Shown here one piece after another: positions 27,072 to 34,495 of a DNA stretch of 64,000 nucleotides. Below the pieces are notes generated by a model. It searched no databases. It was not told where the DNA came from and was given only the letters and a program-made list of their open reading frames with translations. Made by a program: the position numbers and the translations under genes. This stretch comes from Scytonema sp. UIC 10036. Lineage in GTDB: Bacteria; Cyanobacteriota; Cyanobacteriia; Cyanobacteriales; Nostocaceae. The stretch is taken from positions 1 through 64,000 of the forward strand of contig NZ_WJFC01000046.1 of NCBI RefSeq assembly GCF_009725235.1, given 5' to 3'. Position 1 is the stretch's first letter; the number at the start of each line of letters is the position of its first letter.

Positions 27072-28094
27072 ATGCTACAAGGAAAGCAGCCTAAAGGAAT
27101 TGTAAGCAAGTTGGAAAAACAGAACCAAGTAGTCACTGGTTTTGACTATGATGCTTTGGATAACAAACAGCGTAGTGTTGTTCAGCAGCGAACCGGAGAA
27201 ATTAAAGAGCGTTTGCGGCGCACAGCTCAGGATATATGGGAAATCGGTCAAAAGCTGGCAGAGGTGCGATCGCAGCTAAAGCATGGTCAGTTTGAGACGT
27301 GGCTGAAAGCTGAGTTTGGGTGGAGTCGGCGTACAGCTTATAACTTTATTAATGTTTATGAAGCGTTTGGTGAATGTGCAAATCTTGCACAAATAGATAT
27401 TGGCACAACTGCTCTTTATATACTAGCTGCACCATCAACCCCACAATCCGTGCGTCAGCAATTTCTACAACGAGCTAAAGAAGGTGAAAATATAACTAGC
27501 AAAAACCTTCGTCAGGTGATTGAGTCAGAAAAATCACAACCAACTTCTGCTGTTGTTTCGTCTAAGCCACCAAAGCCACTCACTCAAGAGCAGGAGAGCA
27601 CTACTACAGTACCTCAGGCAGTTGCTGAGGTCAAAACACCAATGATAGAGGTGACTGCACCGAAGAAATCTACGACTTCTTCTGCTGTTGCTATCGGTAA
27701 CGAACTTCAACCAGGGTGGTATTTGCTGGGAAAGCAGCATCTTTTATTTTGTGGTGATACAGCTTCACAAGAGTTTATCGAACGCATACCCTTTTCTGCT
27801 CTTGCGATTGCGATTACCTCTGATGACTGGGATCACGATTGGTTAATTGAACGGGCGAAGAGGGTGATCGTTCTTCCAGAATCGGATCTCAAAGAGCAAG
27901 TGATTGAACAGCTCATTAAGATGTTTTCTGCAACTGAGGAGACAATCATTTTACCCTGGTTACCAAGCCGAGATATGATAGAAGTTGCTCATAAGCTACA
28001 GAGAAAGATTTTTGCAGGCGATCCGTCAGAGGAGCGGTGTCTTCAAGCGATCGCTCAATCGGGGCTAACGGCTGCGCTATTAAGGATGCCATAG
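27072..28094 (+). CDS. DUF3102 protein with degenerate methyltransferase-like tail
   Basis: A 340-aa protein. Residues ~30-150 match the DUF3102 layout (ERLRRTAQDIWEIGQKLAEV, LKHGQFETWLKAEFGWSRRT, AYNFINVY), a predicted DNA-binding-type helical domain common in heterocystous cyanobacteria. After a Ser/Thr/Pro-rich linker, residues ~215-340 read GWYLLGKQHLLFCGDTASQE. That resembles the LGxHRLxCGD region of ParB-linked DNA methyltransferases, but no DPPY-type catalytic motif follows, so activity is unlikely. The last ~25 bp are duplicated at 30215. It is convergent with a cas5 3' fragment and the acyl-CoA/ACP synthetase. Confidence 0.75.
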   Translation: MLQGKQPKGIVSKLEKQNQVVTGFDYDALDNKQRSVVQQRTGEIKERLRRTAQDIWEIGQKLAEVRSQLKHGQFETWLKAEFGWSRRTAYNFINVYEAFGECANLAQIDIGTTALYILAAPSTPQSVRQQFLQRAKEGENITSKNLRQVIESEKSQPTSAVVSSKPPKPLTQEQESTTTVPQAVAEVKTPMIEVTAPKKSTTSSAVAIGNELQPGWYLLGKQHLLFCGDTASQEFIERIPFSALAIAITSDDWDHDWLIERAKRVIVLPESDLKEQVIEQLIKMFSATEETIILPWLPSRDMIEVAHKLQRKIFAGDPSEERCLQAIAQSGLTAALLRMP

Positions 28095-28206
28095 CTGTTA
28101 AGTCTTCAATCTTTACAAATCAACACACCTTTTTTAAGTTCTGTCTGGAAGAATTGGGCAACAGCCTTACCTTGAACCGTCTGCAAGGCTTGGCGATCCT
28201 TGTTAA
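28067..28206. repeat. Junction duplication, copy 1 (DUF3102 3' end + cas5 3' end)
   Basis: About 140 bp that recur at 30215-30355 with roughly 88% identity by eye. The segment joins the end of the DUF3102 gene to the end of a convergent cas5 reading frame. The two copies flank the acyl-CoA/ACP synthetase gene. Confidence 0.85.
28106..28200 (-). pseudogene. cas5 3'-end fragment
   Basis: On the minus strand this copy reads DRQALQTVQGKAVAQFFQTE and then LKKGVLICKD before TGA. It is the intact-frame version of the tail of the cas5 remnant at 30256-30680. It abuts the synthetase stop codon and has no start, so it is a dead fragment. Confidence 0.75.
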
Positions 28207-30167
28207 GCAAACATCCCATTAATAAGATCGCGATAGCGTTCCATTACGATGTGTCGCCTAACTTTTAGTGTTTGTGTCATCATGCCATTTTCTATAGAAA
28301 ACGGCTCCAAAATCAACTTGAATAAACCAATGCGGTCATTAGGTCGATAACCAGGACGGTTTTGCACTTCCCGATTCAATTCTTGCCGAAATAAATCCTG
28401 AACTATTTTACTCTCTAGATCCACTTCCGTTTTGAATTCTGAATTCTGAATTCTGAATTCTGAATTCTGAGTTTCTGCCCATTTTTGCAGGGCTTCCAGA
28501 TTGGGAACAATCAAAGCACCGAGACTACGTCGATCTTGCCCAACAAGCATAATTTGATCGATATAGGGCGATCGCAAACAAGCGTCTTCTATCGGTTGTG
28601 GCTCGATATTTTCTCCATTTGTTAATACAATTGTGTCTTTCGCCCGTCCAGTCAGTACCAAATCATTTTGCGGTGTAACCCAACCCAAATCACCGCTATC
28701 AAACCAACCTTCGGTGTCAATTGCTTTCGCCGTTGCTTCAGGATTTTGGTAATAGCCTTGCATAATTTGCGGTCCTTTGAGCAGCACCAAACCTCGCTCT
28801 CCAGTGGGTAGGGGTTTGCGAGTCTCAGGATCTACTATTTTAGTTTCTGTACCAGATATCGGTTGCCCTGCAGAACCGCGTAAATTATGCCAAGAACGAC
28901 GCACATGAGTGACGGGAGAAGTTTCCGTTAAACCATAGCCCTGCAAAAGCTCGACATTAATAATCTCAAAAAAGTTATCTATATGCTTGGGAAGTGCTCC
29001 ACCACCACTAATCATCTGCTTGATTCTTCCCCCTGTTGCTTCTCGTACCTTGGCATAAACTAGCCGTTCTCCCAAAGCGTGGAGAGGTAACAAAGCTGAT
29101 GCTTGTATTCTAGCTGCTAAGCGAGCGACTAATGAGGGGTTCAAATTTTCTAAACTCAATCCTTGGGCAACTCGTTGCGCTTTGATATATTTCTCACTAA
29201 CGCCCAGAAAATAGTTAATCAAGCGTTGCTTATTTGCAGGTTGTTCGCGAAACTGCTTTTGTGCTCCTTCATAAATCGATTCCCATAGGCGCGGTACACC
29301 CAACATATAATTGGGTTTAAATTCTTTCAAATCCTGTTTGACAAAGCGTAAGTTGGTGTAGATTTGCGTGCAACCTTGAGAAAGTAAAAAATATTCAACC
29401 GTCCGTTCATAAACGTGCCAAGTAGGAAGGATGCTGAGGGCTATGTCTCCTGGTTGCGGTTGCAGTACTGTCCCTAACACTATCACCTGATGTATCAAAT
29501 TGCCGTGAGAAAGCATCACCCCTTTGGGTTTGCCTGTGGTACCAGAAGTATATATGAGTGTCGCCAAAGTATCGTGGGTTTGCTTTACTGGTGTCAAACT
29601 ACGCTTTGCCCCAATTTCCAACAACTGAGTGAAGTTAACTATTTTTAGGGTTTCGTCTGTCGGGGAGGCTTCATCTGAAAGTAAGACGACTAATTGAATT
29701 GGCAGCTCGTGAAGACGCTCTTGTAACTTATTGAAAGTTTTTAAATCTTCCACAACCAGCGCCGTGCTGCCACTATTGGCGATGATAAATAACAGTTCTT
29801 CTCGTTCAGCTTGGGAGCTACGCACCGCATCAACCGCCCCTGCAGTCATAATGCCCTGATCTGCAACGAACCAACGAGGACTATTATCCGAAATCAGGGA
29901 GACACGCTCAAGGGCTTTCACCCCTAATGCTTGTAAGCCAGCAGCAAATTGTTGAATTTGTTGATTGAGTTGAGTAAATGTCAAAATGACTTCTGGTTTA
30001 GCATGAGGGTCGCGAAGGACGACAATATCATTAAATCGCTTTGCTGCCAATGGCCAAATTTCTGGAAGAGACTTAATGTTGGAGTAATCTGCTAAACGCT
30101 GTAATCCTTGGCGTTCTTGCTCAGTAATGTTAGATAGTAAAGAAGAGTTACCGTATGTTTTTGTCAT
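28203..30167 (-). CDS. Long-chain acyl-CoA/acyl-ACP synthetase
   Basis: A 654-aa AMP-forming ligase that activates fatty acids. Cyanobacterial homologues (Aas) mostly charge ACP to recycle free fatty acids, which is the likelier role. TLIYTSGTTGKPKGVMLSHG lies at ~205-225, LLQGYGLTETSP at ~392, GWFDSGDLGW at ~467, GRAKDTIVLTNGENIEP at ~486, and a C-terminal Lys region near MTQTLKVRRH at ~635. A stretch near residue 570 (QNSEFRIQNSEFKTE) is encoded by a GAATTCT heptamer array and looks like a repeat insertion into a surface loop. The gene sits between two copies of a DUF3102/cas5 junction, so it probably entered this site by recombination. Confidence 0.92.
   Translation of the reverse strand: MTKTYGNSSLLSNITEQERQGLQRLADYSNIKSLPEIWPLAAKRFNDIVVLRDPHAKPEVILTFTQLNQQIQQFAAGLQALGVKALERVSLISDNSPRWFVADQGIMTAGAVDAVRSSQAEREELLFIIANSGSTALVVEDLKTFNKLQERLHELPIQLVVLLSDEASPTDETLKIVNFTQLLEIGAKRSLTPVKQTHDTLATLIYTSGTTGKPKGVMLSHGNLIHQVIVLGTVLQPQPGDIALSILPTWHVYERTVEYFLLSQGCTQIYTNLRFVKQDLKEFKPNYMLGVPRLWESIYEGAQKQFREQPANKQRLINYFLGVSEKYIKAQRVAQGLSLENLNPSLVARLAARIQASALLPLHALGERLVYAKVREATGGRIKQMISGGGALPKHIDNFFEIINVELLQGYGLTETSPVTHVRRSWHNLRGSAGQPISGTETKIVDPETRKPLPTGERGLVLLKGPQIMQGYYQNPEATAKAIDTEGWFDSGDLGWVTPQNDLVLTGRAKDTIVLTNGENIEPQPIEDACLRSPYIDQIMLVGQDRRSLGALIVPNLEALQKWAETQNSEFRIQNSEFKTEVDLESKIVQDLFRQELNREVQNRPGYRPNDRIGLFKLILEPFSIENGMMTQTLKVRRHIVMERYRDLINGMFA
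28434..28470. repeat. GAATTCT heptamer array inside the synthetase gene
   Basis: Five tandem GAATTCT units plus GA lie inside the coding sequence. Gain or loss of one or two units would shift the frame; three units would not. Confidence 0.85.
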
Positions 30168-30214
30168 AAAACATTGTCTAAATAGTAAATCTGTTGTGTG
30201 TCCAGTTTATTCCG

Positions 30215-30355
30215 ATAACGGCTGAGCTATTGAGTATGCCATAGTTGTTGAGTTTTTAATCCCTACAAATCAACATACCTTTTTTGAGTTCTGCCTGGAA
30301 GAATTGGGCAACAGCCTTACCTTGAACCGTCTGCAAGGCTGGCGATCCTGGTGAG
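30215..30355. repeat. Junction duplication, copy 2
   Basis: This second copy contains the last codons of DUF3102 (CTATTGAGTATGCCATAG), which here belong to no gene, joined to the cas5 tail. A one-base deletion relative to copy 1 lies at about 30349-30350. Confidence 0.85.
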
Positions 30356-30680
30356 TAAAGAAAATAAGTCCATCGGGATCTCGAATAAAGTCAATGTCAC
30401 GGAGCATACAGCCGAAGGAGCAATCCAAATTAATGGGTTCTTCTGTGCCATCTGGGGGTTCAAAGTGAGCCACAAACTCACGACAGCCAAAATAAGGTTG
30501 TTGAAAGCATTGACCTTTTTTCAGACGGCGTAAGAATTGTTCTTCATAAGCACGTACTAGCTTATCAGCATGAGGTAAAAGTTCCGTGTGTGCTGATACT
30601 AAGTAAGCAACGTCTTTAAGAATCAGTGAGTGCCGTTGGGTTCTGTCTGTTTCGATAAAGTATTTACCTACACCATTTTA
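30256..30680 (-). pseudogene. cas5 remnant, subtype I-C-like (Cas5c/Cas5d)
   Basis: The minus strand encodes TDRTQRHSLILKDVAYLVSA, then FLRRLKKGQCFQQPYFGCRE, FVAHFEPPDGTEEP and GCMLRDIDFIRDPDGL. These match the conserved RxQRxxLxLxDVxY, RRxxxGQCFxxPxxGxREFxA and GxMLxDxDF pattern of Cas5 in type I-C systems, where Cas5 also processes crRNA. The N-terminal ~80-100 residues are missing: an in-frame TAA precedes GVGKYF. A single-base deletion near 30349 knocks the tail (ALQTVQGKAVAQFF) out of frame, while the untouched version survives at 28106-28200. No other cas gene or CRISPR array was seen in the window, so this is a relic of a lost system. Confidence 0.8.
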
Positions 30681-30762
30681 CGCCAATTTGCCAGCTAGGC
30701 GATCGCTCTGTCGTGATTTAATCTTGTTTCTCATAATCGACTTTGAGCATTACATCCCGATT

Positions 30763-31962
30763 TTAGGGGGCAGACTCGCCTCTTTTTTTGTCACTATCAA
30801 TTGTCAATTGATTACGGCGTGTGGGTGACAGTTCTATTGTAGAATCGCTACTCCTAAATTTAGCTCGATAACGATACCGCCACATCACAAAGCCAGTGAT
30901 GAACAAAATTAACGGTGCAAGTCCAACAAACACGTAGAGAATGCGCGTTGGTAATCCACCGAAAGTACCGAAGTGTAAAGGGACAAAAGAATTGAGGATG
31001 CGATCGCCCAATGATAGCTTTAAAGAACTATCTACTCGCAAAACTTTACCACTATATTGGTCGAGATAAACAATGCTTTGACCATAATCTGCATTTTCTT
31101 GGGGAAGCTTCAAGCGAACCATTAAGGCTTTTTCTGGTTTGTCAGGAAAATAAATTCCCCTGAGCGTTGCATCTGGTAAAGCAGCTTGAGCGGTTTTTAA
31201 TTGTTCTGTAAGTCCGAGCGCTTCCTGACTTGTCAGGGGAACAGATACTGGATCTGCTTGCTTCTTGCTGAAGGTGACAGCGTAGATCATTGGGTTGACG
31301 AACTCAGCAAAGCTCCAGCAAAATCCTGTAAAAAATGCAAACAGGAGAAAAACTGCTGTGACAACGCCAGCCACTTTGTGAACATCAAAGTTAACCCGCT
31401 TGGGATGGGCATTCCACTTAATTTTGAAGCCGGAAATCAACTTGCGCCAACCGGGCCAAAGAATAATACCTGTTATGCTCATGAAAGACATCAGTAAACC
31501 AATAATACCAACAAACTTATAGCCCATGTCACCACTTAAGAGAGTATAGTGGAGTGGGTAGACGATTTCAAAAAACTTATTCACAAAACTTGGCTGCAAG
31601 TTATTGCCGAGAATCTCTCCTGTGTAAGGGTTAACGTAGTTTTCTGTCCAGTCCTTTTCCTTGGTTTTTAGGACAACATTTATCGGCTCATTTGGCTTCA
31701 AGGGCAGAATAATAGTCTGGAGAGTTGCGTCTGGTTGATTGGCATATGTCTTTTTCACAGTATTCAGGACAACTTCAACTGGGAGTTGTGTACCTTGAGG
31801 GGTAATTTTGCCAATTCGACGATGCTGCTCGAAGTTGCTAATTTCGGAGTGGAAAACTAATAGACTACCAGTTAAGCCGACAATAATTGCAATCAGTCCC
31901 ACCGCTAAACCGATGTAGCGGTGTAGGGTAAATACCAAGTCGCGTAGTTTTTTAGATTTCAT
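30763..31962 (-). CDS. PepSY-associated transmembrane protein (iron-regulated type)
   Basis: A 399-aa membrane protein of the PepSY_TM/PiuB group. It opens with LVFTLHRYIGLAVGLIAIIV (TM1). An external PepSY region follows (EVVLNTVKKTYANQPDATLQ). Paired helices come at ~145-170 (GYKFVGIIGLLMSFMSITGI) and ~200-220 (VAGVVTAVFLLFAFFTGFCW), then a second PepSY-like segment, and the final helix is FVGLAPLILFITGFVMWRYR. Such proteins accompany siderophore receptors and are thought to help reduce or handle ferric-siderophore in the membrane. The truncated TonB-receptor leaders upstream on the same strand support an iron context. The molecular reaction is not established. Confidence 0.85.
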   Translation of the reverse strand: MKSKKLRDLVFTLHRYIGLAVGLIAIIVGLTGSLLVFHSEISNFEQHRRIGKITPQGTQLPVEVVLNTVKKTYANQPDATLQTIILPLKPNEPINVVLKTKEKDWTENYVNPYTGEILGNNLQPSFVNKFFEIVYPLHYTLLSGDMGYKFVGIIGLLMSFMSITGIILWPGWRKLISGFKIKWNAHPKRVNFDVHKVAGVVTAVFLLFAFFTGFCWSFAEFVNPMIYAVTFSKKQADPVSVPLTSQEALGLTEQLKTAQAALPDATLRGIYFPDKPEKALMVRLKLPQENADYGQSIVYLDQYSGKVLRVDSSLKLSLGDRILNSFVPLHFGTFGGLPTRILYVFVGLAPLILFITGFVMWRYRYRAKFRSSDSTIELSPTRRNQLTIDSDKKRGESAP

Positions 31963-32133
31963 AGTAGGTACGTTGAAATATTTTTGTTTGCCAAGCTAGA
32001 GGGGAGTCAGCCGTGGAGAGTGGGGTCTCTTTTTATTTGTCTTTTATAGGTCCAATGAACTACTTTTTTGCGCTCGCGAAATGGCGGTTTCCGCATCGCA
32101 ATTTTGGCAAAGCCTAAAAAACCCATTCTGTCG

Positions 32134-32463
32134 TCAGTAATTTGAAAACTTAGATCGTACAGGAGCAAACGGACAGTTATCAGTGGGATTAGCTTTTACG
32201 AAAGTCACTTGCACTACTTCAGGAGTTGGTGCTGTTTCTGGTGTTGGCGACTGTATTAACTGTTGAGTGCTGGTGTGAGGAAGTTCTACTTCCCCTAATC
32301 GTGGAATCTCTCTAATCGTCCTAGGATTGAGTAATACAAGAGCGATCGCAGAAGAATTTTGTCTGTGTTGAGAGGGTACTTGCTGAGCAGTTGCACGGAT
32401 TGCAACGCAGAACCAAATAGAGCTTGTAAGCAATAAAATTTTCAATATTTGCCTTAACACCAT
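32134..32463 (-). pseudogene. Truncated leader of a TonB-dependent siderophore receptor
   Basis: This 109-aa frame has a signal peptide (KILLLTSSIWFCVAIRATAQ) and then IREIPRLGEVELPHTSTQ, LIQSPTPE and VVQVTFVKANPTD. These are the opening of the AMIN-type extension seen at the N-terminus of cyanobacterial TonB-dependent receptors. The frame then changes to unrelated residues (NCPFAPVRSKFSNY) and stops, so the plug and barrel (about 700 residues) are gone. It lies upstream of the PepSY gene, as in intact iron-uptake loci. It may still be exported as a small secreted peptide, but a broken gene is the simpler reading. Confidence 0.7.
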
Positions 32464-32679
32464 TTGCCACCCCTACACTTACTCCCTATCTGCCATTAAC
32501 TCTCAATAATTTAGCAAATAGCTGCTAGTTACTGAGATCGGTAATGAGCTACTTGAGAATAAATCTTACAGGAGATGACTCAGCAATTGCAAAGAATTAT
32601 TAGATTTTCTTTACAACAAGAGATGACAGACGGCAGGATTTTACTTTGATGACTGTGATTTCAGTTACTTGATTGACTG

Positions 32680-32727
32680 AGTTAATTGATAATTATCTTC
32701 AGTCAAAAAATTATTAATGATAATTAT
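32680..32727 (-). promoter_or_regulatory. Candidate Fur-type boxes
   Basis: ATTGATAATTATCTTCAG and AATGATAATTATGG are two AT-rich GATAAT-type words resembling the Fur consensus (GATAATGATAATCATTATC). They lie 220-260 bp upstream of the truncated receptor leader and next to the IS1 end. The match is partial and based on eye only. Confidence 0.3.
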
Positions 32728-33481
32728 GGCGTTGCATAAATGCGGGATGATTAGGTAAATACGGGTAATTCTCTATACTTTAAGTAATGAAGTAGTAATC
32801 TAATTGAGTGTTTAAGCATATCCACGGATTTTGAATAACATAGTGTTTTTCGCCGTAATCTTGCCAGATAATGACGTAGGCGAGTATTTTCGCCTTCAAC
32901 CCTAGTCATATAGGTTTTACTAACAATATGGTCGCCTGGATCAATAAAACAAGGGTAAACTACCCAACCATCTGTTACGTAAAAATAACATTCCCAACAA
33001 GAAACAATGTTCCACAAAAATTTAAACGTTTCACTACTGCGATCGCCAAGAGTCCAAGCTAAAATTCCTGGGCGAAAATGATTTACCGCTGTCCATAACC
33101 AAACTTTGTTTTTTTTGACCCTACAAAGGTTTCTAGCTCATCTAATTCACCAACTTCTGGTATCTCTTGAAATTCCGGTGCGTCTGGAAGTTGCGAGCCA
33201 ACTTGTTTAACCCAGTTAATTATGGTCGTATGATGAACCCCTTTGTCTCGCTCGATAGCTCGGAATCCCATGCCATTTACGTATAATCTTAAACATTCTT
33301 TTTTTACTTCATCTGAGTACCCTCTCGGCGGACTGTAAACATCTATAAATTGACGACCACAATTAGTACACTTGTGGTTTTGTTTACCTCTTCGCTTGCC
33401 GTTTTTCAGAATCTCCGTAGACTCGCAGTATGGACATTGCATAGTAGAACACCTCAAATCCTCCCTCTATTATGCAACGCC
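32728..33481 (-). mobile_element. IS1-family insertion sequence, 754 bp
   Basis: The terminal inverted repeats are GGCGTTGCATAA (32728-32739) and TTATGCAACGCC (33470-33481). The length is close to that of IS1 (768 bp). The element carries the two-frame transposase described below. The 8-9 bp outside the two ends do not match (…ATAATTAT versus GATTCTGT…), so there is no target duplication and the flanks were probably rearranged after insertion. It abuts the broken second TonB-receptor leader. Confidence 0.9.
32751..33442 (-). CDS. IS1-family transposase, two frames joined by a -1 slip
   Basis: The first frame (33083-33442, from MQCPYCESTEILKNGKRRGK) is the InsA-like zinc-finger/HTH part: CPYC...CTNCGRQFID, then YSDEVKKECLRLYVNGMGFR and HHTTIINWVKQVG. 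It ends in ELDELETFVGSKK followed by a run of eight A and a C. In the -1 frame the protein continues without a gap: KVWLWTAVNHFRPGILAW, WECYFYVTDGWVVYP, DHIVSKTYMTRVEGENTRLR and LLLHYLKYR up to 32751. The second acidic catalytic residue is the D of TDGW and the final one is the E of RVEGEN. IS1 makes its InsAB' transposase by a -1 slip on A6C, and the A8C run here is a fitting site, so the enzyme may be functional (~230 aa). Confidence 0.85.
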
Positions 33482-33759
33482 GATTCTGTTTGGGGTGCTG
33501 GCGACTGCACTAGTAGCATTTGGGCGCTGGTGATGGGACGCTCTATTTCACTGAGTTGCCGAATCTTTCTAGTCGCCTCAACAAGCTGCGCTTTGGTCAC
33601 AATAGGTGCAAGTCGAGTAGAACTGACGCTCTTGTCAGTAGATGCCGTATTGTTTTTCCGGTTAGTTGATAATATTTCCTCACTTCTACTAGGAGTTGTG
33701 ACCAAGACTACGATCGCGCCTGTTAGCAACAGACACCGAACAAGTTGCCCTAATTTCAT
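33482..33759 (-). pseudogene. Second TonB-receptor leader, cut by the IS1 element
   Basis: A signal peptide (LLLTGAIVVLVTTPSRSEE) is followed by VEATRKIRQLSEIERPITSA and MLLVQSPAPQTES. This is a paralogue of the leader at 32134-32463 and of cyanobacterial TonB-dependent siderophore receptor N-termini. The reading frame runs straight into the IS1 terminal repeat and stops a few codons inside it (33454). The rest of the receptor is not present on the other side of the element. Confidence 0.75.
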
Positions 33760-34483
33760 TGTTTCTGTCTGAACTCCATCACGCCACTGAATCTGCAGCT
33801 AGTTACGCAAGCAGGATAGAGATTATTAAAAGTTATTTGCACTGAGTAAAGCAAGCCCAATGAGACTACAACAAATAAAAATTTACACAAACAGAGGAAA
33901 TCTTAACCTAATTATTGCTACTTCTTATCACTTATTGATGAGATTTAGCCGTTATGTTAAGTCGGTATTCAGCCAAACCTTGGAAGCCTCTTGTGTATTT
34001 CTACACTAAACAATTCACCGTATTTTAAAAGAAAGCATTGCGCTATCAAATCTTCTTGGTGAGTTCATCTCAGTAACTAAGACTACACAGAATCTGTAGA
34101 CTAGAGCGAGACAAGCAAAATTTAGAGATTTTGTATTTATCATCTATCAAAAGTCATAACTTTTGGCAAATTAGTGGCACCAGATAGTTAGAGAAAACAT
34201 TGATAACTTTTGTCTATAACTCCGGAGGTTGCAAAAAAAATAAAATGCCCGTAGAGTAAAAAGAGTTAACTGAAAATTAATAGCAACAAGTTAGAACCAA
34301 GACCTGCGTGGCTATCTGGGTGGTTGCGCTATAGATTCTGTAAAGTAACTGTTGAGGTTTATCAGAGAAAAATTTTCCAAACATTAATTATGAAGGCTTA
34401 AAGGCAGTGTCTCTTCTCAAGAGAGGGTTGAATTTGTCATTGAGCTTGCCCTGTTTAACCATTGAAAGCGTATATCTGATTGC
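33760..34483. other. Long intergenic region before the large cluster
   Basis: There is no gene I can support in these 724 bp. The stretch is AT-rich and lies between the divergent receptor leader and the FAAL-NRPS gene, so it should hold the main promoter of the 34.5-64 kb cluster. I see no strong palindrome or riboswitch-like structure. Confidence 0.5.
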
Positions 34484-34495
34484 TTGAGGCAGAAA

